Shown: positions 15,633 through 25,687, numbered from the stretch's first letter. The stretch is 64,000 bases of DNA from Corticibacter populi (GCF_004217315.1 NZ_SGWR01000001.1:1-64000); one strand, 5' to 3'. Notes: generated by a model not told the origin, from the letters alone. A program made the numbers and translations.

Positions 15633-18600
15633 ATGTCCGCCGCAAGCCCACAGAAAATCCTGCGCATCCGGCGGGACTACAACACCTGGGTGGCCAACGA
15701 AACCCTGGAGGATTTCGCGCTGCGCTACACGCCGCGCAGCTTCCGGCAATGGTCCGAGTTCCGCGTGGGCAACACGGCCTTTGGCGCCACGTCGTTCCTG
15801 GCGCTGGAGGCGATCGGCGCGGCGGTGGCGCTGAGCTATGGCTTCACCAACGCGGTGTGGACCATCCTCGCGGTGGGGCTGATCATCTTCCTGACGGGGC
15901 TGCCGATCTCCTATTACGCTGCGCGCTATGGCGTCGACATGGACCTGCTCACGCGCGGCGCGGGCTTTGGCTACCTGGGCTCGACCTTCACCTCGCTGAT
16001 CTACACGACCTTCACCTTCATCTTCTTTGCGCTGGAGGCGGCCATCCTGGCGCTGGCCCTGCGGCTCTACCTCAACTGGCCGCTGCATTGGCTGTACCTG
16101 CTGTCGTCGCTGGCGATCATCCCGCTGGTGATGCGCGGCATCACCCTGATCTCGCGGCTGCAGCTGTGGACGCAGCCGATCTGGATCGTGCTGTTCCTGC
16201 TGCCCTTCATCGGCATCTGGGCGCAAAGTCCGCACCTGTATGCCGAATTTACCGGCCTGGTCGGGCGCATTTCCGGCAGCAGCGGTTTCGACCTGCTGAT
16301 GTTCGGGGCCGGCAGCACGGTGATCCTGGCGCTGATCGTGCAGATCGGCGAGCAGGTGGACTACCTGCGCTTCCTGCCGGAGAAGACGCCGCAGAGCCGC
16401 TGGCGCTGGTGGACGGCGGTGGTGGTGGCCGGGCCGGGCTGGATCGTGCCGGGTGTGATCAAGATGCTTGGCGGCGCCTTTCTCGCCTTCGTGGCGCTGC
16501 AGCACGAAATCCCGCCCGAGCAAGCCATGGAGCCCACCCGCATGTACCTGGCCGGCTTTGCCTATGTCTTCGGCGATCCGGCCGTGGTGGTGGCCGTGAC
16601 GGTGCTGTTCGTCATCGTCTCGCAGATGAAGATCAACCTCACCAACGCCTATGCCGGCTCGCTGGCCTGGTCGAACGTGTTCGCGCGTCTGACGCACAGC
16701 CATCCGGGGCGCGTGGTGTGGCTGGTCTTCAACGTCATGATCGCGGTGCTGCTGATGTGGCTGGGCGTCTTCAAGGCGCTCGAGCATGTGCTGGGCATCT
16801 ACGCCAACATCGCCATCGCCTGGGTTGGCGCGTTGGTGGCCGATCTGGTCATCAACAAGCCCCTGGGCCTGAGCCCGCGGGGCATCGAGTTCAAGCGCGC
16901 CTACCTCTACGACATCAACCCGGTCGGCATCGTCTCCATGCTGGCGGCGGCCGTGCTCTCCATGACCGCCTATACCGGCGTGCTGGGCGCATGGGCCAGC
17001 GCCTTCTCGTCCTTCATCGCCCTGGGCACGGCGCTGCTGCTGGCGCCGCTGCTGGCCTGGGCGACGCGCGGGCGCTACTACCTGGCGCGCCGGGACGCAC
17101 CCCGCTGGCGGGCCGGCGAGCACGTCACCTGCTCGATCTGCGACAACGTCTTCGAGTCCGAGGACATGGCCTGGTGCCCCGCCTATGGCGCGCCGATCTG
17201 CTCCTTGTGCTGCACGCTCGAATCGCGGTGCCACGACCGTTGCAAGACCGGCTCGCGCGCCCCCGAGCAGGTGCGCGCCTGGGTGCAGCACTGGCTGCCG
17301 GCGCGTCTTGCGGCGCGCTTCAACTTCCGTGTCGCCCACTACCTCGGGGTGGCCTGCGGCATGGTGGTATTGGTGGCCATCATCCTGGGCATCATCTACG
17401 CGCAGGAAGTGCTCAGCGGCAAGGGCGTGATGTTCCGCCAGGATGAGTTGCGCACGCTGTTCCTGAAGGTTTTCGCGATCTTCTCGGTCATCGCCGCGGT
17501 GGTGGCCTGGTGGGTGGTGCTGGCCAGCGAGAGCCGCAAGATGGCGCAGGACGAGTCCAATCGCCACAACGTCCTGCTCAGCCAGGAAGTCGAGGCGCAC
17601 CGCCGCACCGACGCGGCGCTGCAATCGGCCAAGGAGGCGGCCGAGGCCGCCAACCAGGCCAAGACCCGCTACGTGGCAGGCATGACGCACGAGTTGCGCA
17701 CCCCGCTCAACAGCATCCTGGGCTACACGCAGATCCTGCTGCGCGGCGATGGCGAGGCCCCGCTGCCGCCGCGCGAGGCAATCCGCACCATCCACCACAG
17801 TGGCGAGCACATGCTTGGCCTGATCGACGGCTTGCTGGACCTGGCCCGCATCGAGGCCGGCCGCCTGCAGCTCGACCGCCAGCCGCTGGCCTTCGCCGCC
17901 TTCATGGACGACGTGGTGCAGATGATCGCACCGCAGGCCCAGGCCAAGGGCCTGGCCTTCCACTACACGCATGCCGGGCGGCTGGCGCGCTGGGTCAATG
18001 CCGATGCCAAGCGGCTGCGCCAGGTGCTCATCAACCTGCTTTCCAACGCCGTCAAGTTCACCGACAGCGGCAGCGTCACGCTGCACGTGGACAGTCAGCG
18101 CGAAGTCATGCAGTTCGATATCATCGATACAGGTCCCGGGGTGGCGCTGCAGGACCGCCAACGCATCTTCCTGCCGTTCGAGCGAGGCGCCGCCGGGCGC
18201 CGCAATGGTGCGCCCGGCACCGGCCTGGGCCTGACCATCACGGCCTTGCTGACCTCCCTGATGGGCGGCGAGCTGCAGCTGGTGGCCAGCAGTGGTTCCG
18301 GCAGTACCTTCCGCTTGCGGCTCTACCTCCCGGAAGTGGCCGATCCCGGCATCAGGACCGCGGTGCCGCGCGCCATCACCGGCTACACCGGCAGACGGCG
18401 CACGCTGCTGGTCGTGGACGACCAGCCGGTGCAGCGCCAGATGCTGGCCGGCATGCTGCTGCCGCTGGGCTTCGAGGTGCGCGAGGCCGCCAGCGGCACC
18501 GAATGCCTGGAGCTGCTGCAGGCGTTGGTGCCGGATGCCATACTGCTGGACTTGAGCATGGACGACATGGATGGCTGGCGCACCGCCGATGCCATCCGGC

Positions 18601-19055
18601 AGGCCGGTTTTCAGGCACTGCCCATCATCATCGTTTCGGCCAACCTGTTCGAGAACCAGCCCGAGCGCCTGCGGGCGCACGATTGCCAGGCTTTCGTCGG
18701 CAAGCCGGTGATGGAGTCGGAACTGCTCAAGACCCTGCATGCGCAGCTGGACTGCGAATGGATTTTCCAGAGCGTGCCCGCGCCGGTGGTGGAGACTGTC
18801 CAGGTCGATTTCTCGCTCCTGCAGGAACCAGAGCGCCTGGAATTGCTGCAGCTGGCACAGATGGGGCATGTCCGCGGGCTGCATCGCGCCGCCGAACGGA
18901 TCGAGCGTGCCGATGCGGCCATGACTCCCCTGTGCGACTGGATCCGGGAGCGGCTCGATGCCTTCGATCTGGAGGTGCTGATCGAGATCCTGGGCAAGTC
19001 GGGTGGACCTGCGCCACCCGCCATTCCCGTGATGACCAGCCATGAAAAGCATTGA
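15633..19055 (+). CDS. NCS1 permease / hybrid histidine kinase fusion sensor
   Basis: This 1140-residue protein joins a transporter to a two-component sensor. Residues about 40-480 form a purine-cytosine permease (NCS1) with some twelve helices. Residues 500-537 hold eight cysteines (C500, C503, C515, C523, C526, C527, C533, C537), a likely metal-binding insert. Two more helices (about 570-590 and 610-630) and a short coiled coil lead to a HisKA domain with H686 in THELRTPLNS. The HATPase has NLLSNAVKF, DTGPGV and GTGLGL. A receiver follows with acceptor D973 (LLDLSMDDMDG), then about 100 residues of unassigned tail. It is divergent from urt-fmd and 15 bases before a LuxR-type regulator. Sensing of urea, amides or purines through the permease domain is inference. 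Confidence 0.93.
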   Translation: MSAASPQKILRIRRDYNTWVANETLEDFALRYTPRSFRQWSEFRVGNTAFGATSFLALEAIGAAVALSYGFTNAVWTILAVGLIIFLTGLPISYYAARYGVDMDLLTRGAGFGYLGSTFTSLIYTTFTFIFFALEAAILALALRLYLNWPLHWLYLLSSLAIIPLVMRGITLISRLQLWTQPIWIVLFLLPFIGIWAQSPHLYAEFTGLVGRISGSSGFDLLMFGAGSTVILALIVQIGEQVDYLRFLPEKTPQSRWRWWTAVVVAGPGWIVPGVIKMLGGAFLAFVALQHEIPPEQAMEPTRMYLAGFAYVFGDPAVVVAVTVLFVIVSQMKINLTNAYAGSLAWSNVFARLTHSHPGRVVWLVFNVMIAVLLMWLGVFKALEHVLGIYANIAIAWVGALVADLVINKPLGLSPRGIEFKRAYLYDINPVGIVSMLAAAVLSMTAYTGVLGAWASAFSSFIALGTALLLAPLLAWATRGRYYLARRDAPRWRAGEHVTCSICDNVFESEDMAWCPAYGAPICSLCCTLESRCHDRCKTGSRAPEQVRAWVQHWLPARLAARFNFRVAHYLGVACGMVVLVAIILGIIYAQEVLSGKGVMFRQDELRTLFLKVFAIFSVIAAVVAWWVVLASESRKMAQDESNRHNVLLSQEVEAHRRTDAALQSAKEAAEAANQAKTRYVAGMTHELRTPLNSILGYTQILLRGDGEAPLPPREAIRTIHHSGEHMLGLIDGLLDLARIEAGRLQLDRQPLAFAAFMDDVVQMIAPQAQAKGLAFHYTHAGRLARWVNADAKRLRQVLINLLSNAVKFTDSGSVTLHVDSQREVMQFDIIDTGPGVALQDRQRIFLPFERGAAGRRNGAPGTGLGLTITALLTSLMGGELQLVASSGSGSTFRLRLYLPEVADPGIRTAVPRAITGYTGRRRTLLVVDDQPVQRQMLAGMLLPLGFEVREAASGTECLELLQALVPDAILLDLSMDDMDGWRTADAIRQAGFQALPIIIVSANLFENQPERLRAHDCQAFVGKPVMESELLKTLHAQLDCEWIFQSVPAPVVETVQVDFSLLQEPERLELLQLAQMGHVRGLHRAAERIERADAAMTPLCDWIRERLDAFDLEVLIEILGKSGGPAPPAIPVMTSHEKH

Positions 19056-19070
19056 AGCAGAGGAACAGCC

Positions 19071-20012
19071 ATGATGCCAGGTGGAGACAAGTCCGTCGGG
19101 GCGGGTACCGGCCCGGACATTCTGCTGGGTGGGGCAGCAAGCCGCCGCCCGTCCCCGGTGGTGCTGGTGGTCGATGATGACCCCGCCAGCCTGCGCATGC
19201 TGTGCGACGCGCTGGAGGCCGGCGGCTACACCGTGCTGATCGCCACCAGCGGCGAGGCCGCGCTGCAACGGCTGGCGCATGCGGCGCCCGATGCCATCCT
19301 GCTCGATGGTGTCATGCCTGGCCTCTCGGGCTTCGAGACCTGCCGGCGCATCAAGGCCGATCCGCGCAGCGCGCACATTCCGGTGCTGTTCATGACCGGC
19401 CTGGGCGAAACCACCGACGTCGTGCAGGGCTTCGAGAGCGGCGGGGTCGACTACGTCGTCAAGCCCATCCGCATCGCCGAAGTGCTGGCGCGGCTGCAAA
19501 CCCACACCCGCAACGCGCGCATGGCCCAGTTTGCCCATGCCGCGGTGGATGTCGCCGGCATGGGCGTGCTGTTCGTCGACCTGGACGGCAGCGTGGTCTG
19601 GCTATCCCCGCAGGCGACGCAGTGGCTCCAGCAGGCCGGTGGCGTCAGCCAGTTGCCGCCGGCCTGGCAGGCGGCGCGACAGGCCGGTGCCAGCCTGCAG
19701 CTGCCCTGGGACGAGCGCCATGTCATGCACATCCGCAGCATCGGCGCGCCCAGCGCCGGCGAGCTGATGCTGCTGCTGCGCCTGGAGGCGCAGAACGCGG
19801 AGACCGGCTCACGGCTGCGCGATGCGGCCCTGACGGCGCGCGAGACCGAAGTGCTCTCCTGGGTCGCCAAGGGCAAGACCAACCGCGACATCGCCGAGAT
19901 CCTGCAACTGAGCCCGCGCACGGTCAACAAGCATCTGGAGCATGTCTTCGAGAAGCTGGGCGTCGAGACACGCGCGGCGGCGGCGGCCCTGGCCAGCCGG
20001 GAACTGGCCTGA
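19071..20012 (+). CDS. Response regulator with LuxR-type DNA-binding domain
   Basis: The 313-residue protein has a receiver domain (residues about 28-145; acidic pair in VVDDDP, acceptor D79 in ILLDGVMPG, Lys in YVVKPIR), a middle segment of about 90 residues that may be a small PAS-like module, and a C-terminal LuxR helix-turn-helix (LTARETEVLSWVAKGKTNRD, then IAEILQLSPRTVNKHLEHVF). It follows the kinase by 15 bases, so both are one transcription unit and very likely cognate. The likely targets are the palindromes at 15461 and 33298. An additional ATG one codon in (19074) is equally possible. Confidence 0.92.
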   Translation: MMPGGDKSVGAGTGPDILLGGAASRRPSPVVLVVDDDPASLRMLCDALEAGGYTVLIATSGEAALQRLAHAAPDAILLDGVMPGLSGFETCRRIKADPRSAHIPVLFMTGLGETTDVVQGFESGGVDYVVKPIRIAEVLARLQTHTRNARMAQFAHAAVDVAGMGVLFVDLDGSVVWLSPQATQWLQQAGGVSQLPPAWQAARQAGASLQLPWDERHVMHIRSIGAPSAGELMLLLRLEAQNAETGSRLRDAALTARETEVLSWVAKGKTNRDIAEILQLSPRTVNKHLEHVFEKLGVETRAAAAALASRELA

Positions 20013-20381
20013 GCGCCTGTTTCCGACTCTTGCGGCGCGGTGCACCGCAGCGCAGTCAGGCGGAACGAGGACGCGGCCGCCTCGGCATGTCCTGCAATGG
20101 CAATGGATACCGGCGGATGGTTCCCATCGGCCATCTGGCAGACCCCATCTTCATACGGCCTGACCGCACCATCCCGGCGCATTCGCACCATTGGATGGCA
20201 TGCCCGGCTGGCGTGAACGCCCCCATTCGGCGCGCCATACCGCCGACAGTGCGTTGTGGTGCCGACTTTCCCGTCTTCCTTTTCCTCTCCTGCTGATGCC
20301 GGTGCCCGGTTTGGGCTGGCATGGATTCTGCTTGAGGTGGATAACTGTATCCAATTATCCAGTCATCCAGTTTCACGTTTC
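20013..20381. other. Intergenic region upstream of the GntR gene
   Basis: No gene is supported here. The last 45 bases turn AT-rich, and ATAACTGTATCCAATTATCC with the following AGTCATCCAGTTT contains three ATCCA/TCCAGT-like repeats and imperfect symmetry. That is a plausible site for autoregulation by the adjacent GntR protein. No terminator hairpin was seen after the response regulator gene. Confidence 0.4.
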
Positions 20382-21101
20382 ATGTCGAATCCTATGCTGC
20401 CCGGTCAGGACATCTACCACTTCGCCTCCACGGCCGAGGAGGATGCCTACCGCCACATCCACGCCGCGATTCGCCTGGGGCGCTACCAGGCGGGACAGCG
20501 CCTGGTGCCCGAGACCATTGCCGCCGAGATCGGCACCAGCCGCATGCCGGTGCGCGAGGCTTTCCGGCGCCTGGCGGCGGAGGGGCTGGTGACGATCCGT
20601 CCCAACCGCGGCGCAGTGGTAACCGGGCTGGACGTTGCCGACATGCAGGAGATCTTCGAGATGCGCGCGGTGCTGGAAGGCCTGGCCGTGCGGCTGGCCT
20701 TGCCCAACGTCACGCGTGCAGTGCTGCAGACGCTCGATGAGCTGCTCGACCGCATCGACGACCGCGATGAGAACCTGGCCGACTGGACCACTGCGCACCG
20801 CCATTTCCACGAGACGCTGTGCCGTCTCAGTGGTCGCCCGCGCCTGGTGCGCCAGATCGCCAGCCTGCATTCGCTGGTGGAGCCGCACATGCGGCTGTGG
20901 ATCAACCAGGTCGAGTCGCGCCCGAGCGCTCGCGGCGATCACCAGCATCTGCTCGACGCGCTGCGCGATGGCGACCCGCTGTTGTGCGAGCAGGCCATGC
21001 GCGCGCACGTGCTCGACACCGTTCCCGACTTGCTGGCGCTGCTGCCGCCTGCCGTTACCAGCCGCCATGTCGTGACCAAGCCTTTTTCTTCCAACTTCTG
21101 A
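20382..21101 (+). CDS. GntR-family transcriptional regulator, FCD (FadR) subfamily
   Basis: The 239-residue protein has an N-terminal winged helix (residues about 18-82: AYRHIHAAIRLGRYQAGQRL, ETIAAEIGTSRMPVREAFRR, LAAEGLVTIRPNRGAVV) and an all-helical FCD ligand domain (MQEIFEMRAVLEGLAVRLAL ... HRHFHETLCRLSG ... EHQ-type histidines in GDHQHLLDALRDGD). FCD domains bind small carboxylates, often through a metal held by such His/Asp residues. It lies 14 bases before the peptide transporter genes in the same direction, so it probably regulates them and itself. The start at 20382 fits the onset of the HTH domain. Confidence 0.9.
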   Translation: MSNPMLPGQDIYHFASTAEEDAYRHIHAAIRLGRYQAGQRLVPETIAAEIGTSRMPVREAFRRLAAEGLVTIRPNRGAVVTGLDVADMQEIFEMRAVLEGLAVRLALPNVTRAVLQTLDELLDRIDDRDENLADWTTAHRHFHETLCRLSGRPRLVRQIASLHSLVEPHMRLWINQVESRPSARGDHQHLLDALRDGDPLLCEQAMRAHVLDTVPDLLALLPPAVTSRHVVTKPFSSNF

Positions 21102-21115
21102 TGAGGAGTGACCCC

Positions 21116-22765
21116 ATGTCCATGACCGATTCCAAAGGCAATTCCGCCACCGACCACAAGGCCCTGCTGGCCGAGAAGATGGCCACCGATTTCCGCCGCC
21201 GGGACCTGTTCAAACTGGCCGCCGCCGGCACCGGACTGCTGGCCGCCTCGGCGTTCGGCGTGGGCAAAGCGCATGCGCAGGCCAAGCGTGGCGGCACGCT
21301 GACGCTGGCATGGCTGGATGCGATCGACACGCTCGATCCGCACTTCACGATGTCGGGCGGCTCGATCAAGGTGATCAACAACGTCTTCAACGGCCTGCTC
21401 AAGGTCGCCTACGACGGCCAGAAGGTCAGCTTCGCGCCGGACCTGGCCGAGTCTTGGGACATGGTCAGCGAGACCGAGCACGTCTTCAAGCTGCGCAAGG
21501 ACGTGACCTTCCACAACGGCGATGCCTGCGATGCCGAGGCGGTCAAGTGGAGTCTGCTGCGCGTGGCCGATCCGGAAGTGAAGTCGCCCCATGCCTGGAA
21601 GTTCGCGCAGCTCGATGGCATCGACATCGTCGATCCGCTCACCATCCGCCTGCGTTTCAAGAAGCCGTTCGCCTTCCTGCCAGTCGCATTGACGGGCAGC
21701 ACCGGCCGGGCCGGCACCATCGTCTGTCCGCGCGCGGTGCAGGAGTCGGGCAAGGGCTTTGGCCGCAAGCCGGTGGGCACCGGGCCCTTCAAGTTCGTGA
21801 GCTGGCGCGAGAACGATTCGATCGAGCTGGCGCGCAACGCTGCGTATTTCGAGAATGGCCTGCCATATCTGGACCGGGTGGTGATCCGCCTCATCAAGGA
21901 ACCCAGCGCGGGCGTGGCTGCCGTGATGGCCGGCCAGGTCGATGGGCTGTCAGTGTGCCCCTTCCAGTTCATCCCGCAACTGCGCAAGAACCCCAACCTC
22001 AGCATCTACGGCCAGGTCGAGGGCAATTACTCCTTCCTCGGCATGAACAACAGGCGTGCGCCGTTCGACGACAAGCTGCTGCGCCAGGCCGTGGCTTTTG
22101 CCATCAACCGCGACGTGATCGTCGAGCAGAGCTACTTCGGCGAGGCCATTCCGGCCTTCACCGCCATCTCGCCGCCGATGACGGATTTCTACGACCCCAA
22201 CATCGCCAAGAGCGGCAGGGGCCAGTTCTTCGATCTGGAGAAAGCCAAGGCCTTGCGTGCCCAGTCCAAGGTGCAGGGCGAGATCAACCCGGTCTACATC
22301 GTCACCGATGGTTTCACCGGCTCGGGCGGCATGGGCACCCGCAATGCGCAGCTGATTGCGCCGATGCTCGAGCAAATCGGCATCAAGCCCAAGATCGAGC
22401 TGGTCGATCGGGCCGTGTGGGCGCAGCGCCGCAACGCGGGCGACTTCGACCTGTATGACGAAGCCTGGATCGCCGACCTCGACCCGGACGAGACCATCAC
22501 CCCCGAATGGTCGACCGGCAAGCCCTGGAATTTCGTCGGTTACAGCAATCCGGCCTTCGACCAGGCGGCTGCGGCCGCCGGCGAGACCATGGACACCGCG
22601 CGGCGTCGGCAACTCTACATCGAGGCCGAGGACATTCTGATGGCCGACGCGCCGCTGGCGGTGCTGGCGCACATGAAGGTGTTCAAGATCCTGGCCAAGA
22701 AGGTGCAGGGCTTCGAGTACATCCCGGCCGACCTGCTGGACCTGCACCGCGTGTCGCTGGCCTGA
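21116..22765 (+). CDS. Peptide-type ABC transporter substrate-binding protein, Tat signal
   Basis: The 549-residue periplasmic protein carries a twin-arginine signal (FRRRDLFKLAAAGTGLLAAS ... AHAQA). The family-5 body has GGTLTLAWLDAIDTLDPHFT, WDMVSETEHVFKLRKDVTFH, GTGPFKFVSWRENDSIEL and LLRQAVAFAINRDVIVEQSY. Family members bind di- and oligopeptides, glutathione or opine-like compounds. The start at 21116 has a GAGGAG Shine-Dalgarno. Neighbours are the two permeases, two ATPases and a gamma-glutamyltransferase-like enzyme, which points to gamma-glutamyl or other peptides. Confidence 0.92.
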   Translation: MSMTDSKGNSATDHKALLAEKMATDFRRRDLFKLAAAGTGLLAASAFGVGKAHAQAKRGGTLTLAWLDAIDTLDPHFTMSGGSIKVINNVFNGLLKVAYDGQKVSFAPDLAESWDMVSETEHVFKLRKDVTFHNGDACDAEAVKWSLLRVADPEVKSPHAWKFAQLDGIDIVDPLTIRLRFKKPFAFLPVALTGSTGRAGTIVCPRAVQESGKGFGRKPVGTGPFKFVSWRENDSIELARNAAYFENGLPYLDRVVIRLIKEPSAGVAAVMAGQVDGLSVCPFQFIPQLRKNPNLSIYGQVEGNYSFLGMNNRRAPFDDKLLRQAVAFAINRDVIVEQSYFGEAIPAFTAISPPMTDFYDPNIAKSGRGQFFDLEKAKALRAQSKVQGEINPVYIVTDGFTGSGGMGTRNAQLIAPMLEQIGIKPKIELVDRAVWAQRRNAGDFDLYDEAWIADLDPDETITPEWSTGKPWNFVGYSNPAFDQAAAAAGETMDTARRRQLYIEAEDILMADAPLAVLAHMKVFKILAKKVQGFEYIPADLLDLHRVSLA

Positions 22766-22787
22766 GGCCTGTGAGCGGGAATCGACA

Positions 22788-23777
22788 ATGACAGCCACCA
22801 CGATGAATGCCCCCTGGACGGGCAACCCCTGGCTGCGACGGGCCCTGGCGGCCATTGGACAGACCGTGCTGGTGCTGTTCGTGGTCTCCGTCGTGAGCTT
22901 CGTGTTCCTCAAGCTCACGCCGGGCGATCCGGTGACGGTGATGCTGGGTTCGGACTTCTCGCAGGAGTCCTACGACAAGCTCTACCACGACCTCGGGCTG
23001 GATCTGCCCTGGGCGCTGCAATACTGGCACTGGCTGCTGAATTTCGTGCAGGGCGACTGGGGCCAGTCCTACGTGAGCCACCAGGACATCTTCGACCTGG
23101 CGGTCAAGGAAGCCCTGCCGGTGACGCTGACGCTGGCGGGTCTGTCGCTGCTGATTGCGCTGGTGGTGGGCATTCCGCTGGGCGTGGTTGCGGCGGTGCG
23201 TCGCAACAGCTGGGCGGATGTGCTCGCCAGCGTCACGGCCATTGGCGGCAACGCCTTTCCCAGTTTCTTCCTGGGGGTGGTGCTGATCTGGGTGTTCGGC
23301 GTCTGGCTGGGCTGGTTCCCGACCATGGGCTATGTCTCGCCCTGGCAGGACTTCCGTGCGGGCCTCTGGCATCTGGCGCTGCCGGCGCTGACGCTGGGCG
23401 CCTGGTACGTGGGGCTGATCGCCGCGGTGACGCGCTCGAGCCTGCTGGAGGTGCTGGGCCAGCCCTACATGGCGGCCGCCCGTGCCCGTGGCGAGCCGCA
23501 GTGGCGCGTGATCTGGGTGCACGGCATGCGCAACGTGCTGATGCCGCTGGTGACGGTGATCGGCCTGCAGCTCGGCGGCATGCTGCGCGGCGCCGTGATG
23601 ACCGAGGTGGTGTTCACGCTGCCGGGCCTGGGCATGATGATCACGCAGGCCGTGCAGACGCGTGAATACACCGTGGTGCAGGCCGGCATCATGATGACGG
23701 CGCTGCTCTTCGTGCTGGTCAATTTCGTCGTCGACCAGACCTATGTTCTGCTGGACCCGAGGCTGCGCAAGAAATGA
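22788..23777 (+). CDS. Peptide ABC transporter permease, DppB-type
   Basis: The 329-residue inner-membrane protein has the DppB/OppB layout: an N-terminal helix (IGQTVLVLFVVSVVSFVFLK), then KLTPGDPVTVMLG, a periplasmic segment, and five further helices with the coupling loop PYMAAARARGEPQWRVIWVH. Its final stretch VDQTYVLLDPRLRKK is the usual end of this family. Its stop overlaps the start of the second permease gene by four bases. Confidence 0.93.
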   Translation: MTATTMNAPWTGNPWLRRALAAIGQTVLVLFVVSVVSFVFLKLTPGDPVTVMLGSDFSQESYDKLYHDLGLDLPWALQYWHWLLNFVQGDWGQSYVSHQDIFDLAVKEALPVTLTLAGLSLLIALVVGIPLGVVAAVRRNSWADVLASVTAIGGNAFPSFFLGVVLIWVFGVWLGWFPTMGYVSPWQDFRAGLWHLALPALTLGAWYVGLIAAVTRSSLLEVLGQPYMAAARARGEPQWRVIWVHGMRNVLMPLVTVIGLQLGGMLRGAVMTEVVFTLPGLGMMITQAVQTREYTVVQAGIMMTALLFVLVNFVVDQTYVLLDPRLRKK

Positions 23778-24691
23778 CCCATTCCACGACATCTTCAATG
23801 AGCACGTCCGGCACGGCACGCCCGGCGGCAGTACCGGTGGCGGCTTCGCGCGGGCGGCGCTTCTGGCGCGCACTGCGCGGCCAGCACAAGGCCATGGCCG
23901 GGGGCAGCATCGTGCTGCTGTTCATCCTCGCAGCCCTCCTGGCACCCTGGCTGGCGACACACCCGCCCGCCGCGCAGGACCTGATGGCGGCCATGCAGGC
24001 CCCCTCGGCCGCGCATTGGTTCGGCACCGACTCGTTCGGGCAGGACATTTACTCGCGGGTGTTGTATGGCGCACGCTCGGCGCTGTGGGTTGGCTTCGCG
24101 TCGGTGGCGCTCGGCCTGGTGGGCGGCGTGGCCATCGGCCTGATCGCCGGGCTCAAGGGCGGGCGCACCGAATGGGCGCTGATGCGAGTGGTCGACGGCT
24201 TGCTGGCGTTCCCCGAGCTCATCATGGCCATGGCTTTCATGGCCGTGCTGGGCCTGGGTGTGGGCAACGTCATCTACGCGCTGGCGCTGTCCTTCGTCGG
24301 GCCGTTCGCGCGCATGGTGCGGGCCGATGTGCTGCAGGTCAAGCAGCGCCCCTTCGTCGAGGCGGCGCGCCTGATGGGCGTGCCGCAGCGTGACATCGTG
24401 GTGCGGCACGTGCTTCCCAACATCGTCTCGCCGATTCTGATCCAGGCCGGCATGCGAGTCTCGATCGCCATCCTGCTGGGTTCGGGTCTGTCTTTCCTCG
24501 GATTGGGGGTGGTTCCGCCGACGCCCGATTGGGGGCTGATGATCTCGGAAGGGCGCGGCTTCATCATGATGGCGCCGTGGATGTCGGGTATTCCGGGCGT
24601 GGTGCTGGCGGTGTTGCTGGTGGGCCTGAACCTGGCTGCCGAAGGCTTGCGCGACGCGCTCGATCCGCGCACACGGGGAGGCCACGCATGA
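23774..24691 (+). CDS. Peptide ABC transporter permease, DppC-type
   Basis: The 305-residue protein has the DppC pattern: a Ser/Thr/Arg-rich cytoplasmic start, one helix (GGSIVLLFILAALLAPWLAT), the HWFGTDSFGQDIYSRVLYGA block, and then five helices with the coupling loop RPFVEAARLMGVPQRDIVVR. The conserved LNLAAEGLRDALDPR lies at the end. It forms the channel with the DppB-type partner. Confidence 0.94.
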   Translation: MTHSTTSSMSTSGTARPAAVPVAASRGRRFWRALRGQHKAMAGGSIVLLFILAALLAPWLATHPPAAQDLMAAMQAPSAAHWFGTDSFGQDIYSRVLYGARSALWVGFASVALGLVGGVAIGLIAGLKGGRTEWALMRVVDGLLAFPELIMAMAFMAVLGLGVGNVIYALALSFVGPFARMVRADVLQVKQRPFVEAARLMGVPQRDIVVRHVLPNIVSPILIQAGMRVSIAILLGSGLSFLGLGVVPPTPDWGLMISEGRGFIMMAPWMSGIPGVVLAVLLVGLNLAAEGLRDALDPRTRGGHA

Positions 24692-25674
24692 CCACCACTG
24701 CCATTTCTACCCGAGACACGGCCGTGAACGTCGCGCCTGGTGCCTTGCCGTTGCAGGCCGAGAACTTCACGCTAAGGCGCGGCCGTGTGGCGGTGCTGGA
24801 CGCCGTGTCGCTGACGCTGGGCGAGGGGCAGACGCTGGCACTGATCGGCGAGAGCGGCGCTGGCAAGTCCACGCTGGCCTTTGCCGCGATGGGTTTGTTG
24901 CAGGAACGCGGCGTCAGCATGGAAGGCATGCTGCGCGTGGGTGGCGACGATGTCGCACATGCCCCCGAAAAGCAGCTGCGCCAGTGGCGCGGCACGCGCA
25001 TGGGGTTGATCTTCCAGGATGCATCGGCGGCGCTCAATCCCTGCTTCACGGTGCTCGAACACCTGAGCGAACCGCTGCGCCGCCACCGCGGCTACAACCG
25101 CGCGCAATGCCGCGAGCGCGCGCTGGCGCTGCTGGACAGCGTTGGCATCGCTGACCCCGAAGCGCGTCTCAAGGCCTACCCGCACGAACTCTCGGGCGGC
25201 ATGCAGCAGCGGGTGATGATCGCTATCGCGCTGGCCTGCGAGCCGCGCCTCTTGCTGGCCGATGAACCCACCAGCGCGCTGGACGTGACCATCCAGGCGC
25301 AGATCATGGCGCTGATCCTGGAACGGGTGCATGCATTGGGTGCCTCGGCCGTGTTCGTGCTGCACGATCTGGCGTTGGCCACCCAGGTGGCCGACCGGGT
25401 CGCGGTGATGTATGCCGGCCAGATTGTCGAGGAAGGACCGGCCGGGGAGGTGCTCAATCATCCCCGCCATCCCTACACGCAGGGCCTGCGCGCCAGCGCG
25501 GTGGAGTTTGGCGCCGAGCGCCTGCATCCGATCGCCGGTGTGGTGCCGGCGCTGGCAGACATGCCGCAGGGCTGCCGGTTTGCGCCGCGCTGCCCGCGCG
25601 CGACGGCTCAGTGCGGCGAGCGCCCGGTGCCACGCGCGTTTGGCGATGTGATGGTGGCGTGCTGGAACCTGTGA
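24688..25674 (+). CDS. Peptide ABC transporter ATP-binding protein, DppD-type
   Basis: The 328-residue ATPase has Walker A GESGAGKS (54-61), a Q-loop [15 protein letters not shown], signature LSGGM, Walker [13 protein letters not shown] and switch [10 protein letters not shown]. The C-terminal oligopeptide extension with its Cys cluster ([18 protein letters not shown]) is present; in DppD homologues such cysteines can hold an iron-sulfur cluster. The start overlaps the DppC-type gene by four bases. Confidence 0.93.
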   Translation: MTTTAISTRDTAVNVAPGALPLQAENFTLRRGRVAVLDAVSLTLGEGQTLALIGESGAGKSTLAFAAMGLLQERGVSMEGMLRVGGDDVAHAPEKQLRQWRGTRMGLIFQDASAALNPCFTVLEHLSEPLRRHRGYNRAQCRERALALLDSVGIADPEARLKAYPHELSGGMQQRVMIAIALACEPRLLLADEPTSALDVTIQAQIMALILERVHALGASAVFVLHDLALATQVADRVAVMYAGQIVEEGPAGEVLNHPRHPYTQGLRASAVEFGAERLHPIAGVVPALADMPQGCRFAPRCPRATAQCGERPVPRAFGDVMVACWNL

Positions 25675-25687
25675 GGACGATGCAAAG

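Noticed and set aside
15618-19538. Very long minus-strand open frame opposite the permease-kinase and regulator genes
   Set aside because: Its translation is His/Gln/Ala/Arg-rich without any domain, as expected from the antisense of a GC-rich gene; the plus strand encodes a full multi-domain sensor.
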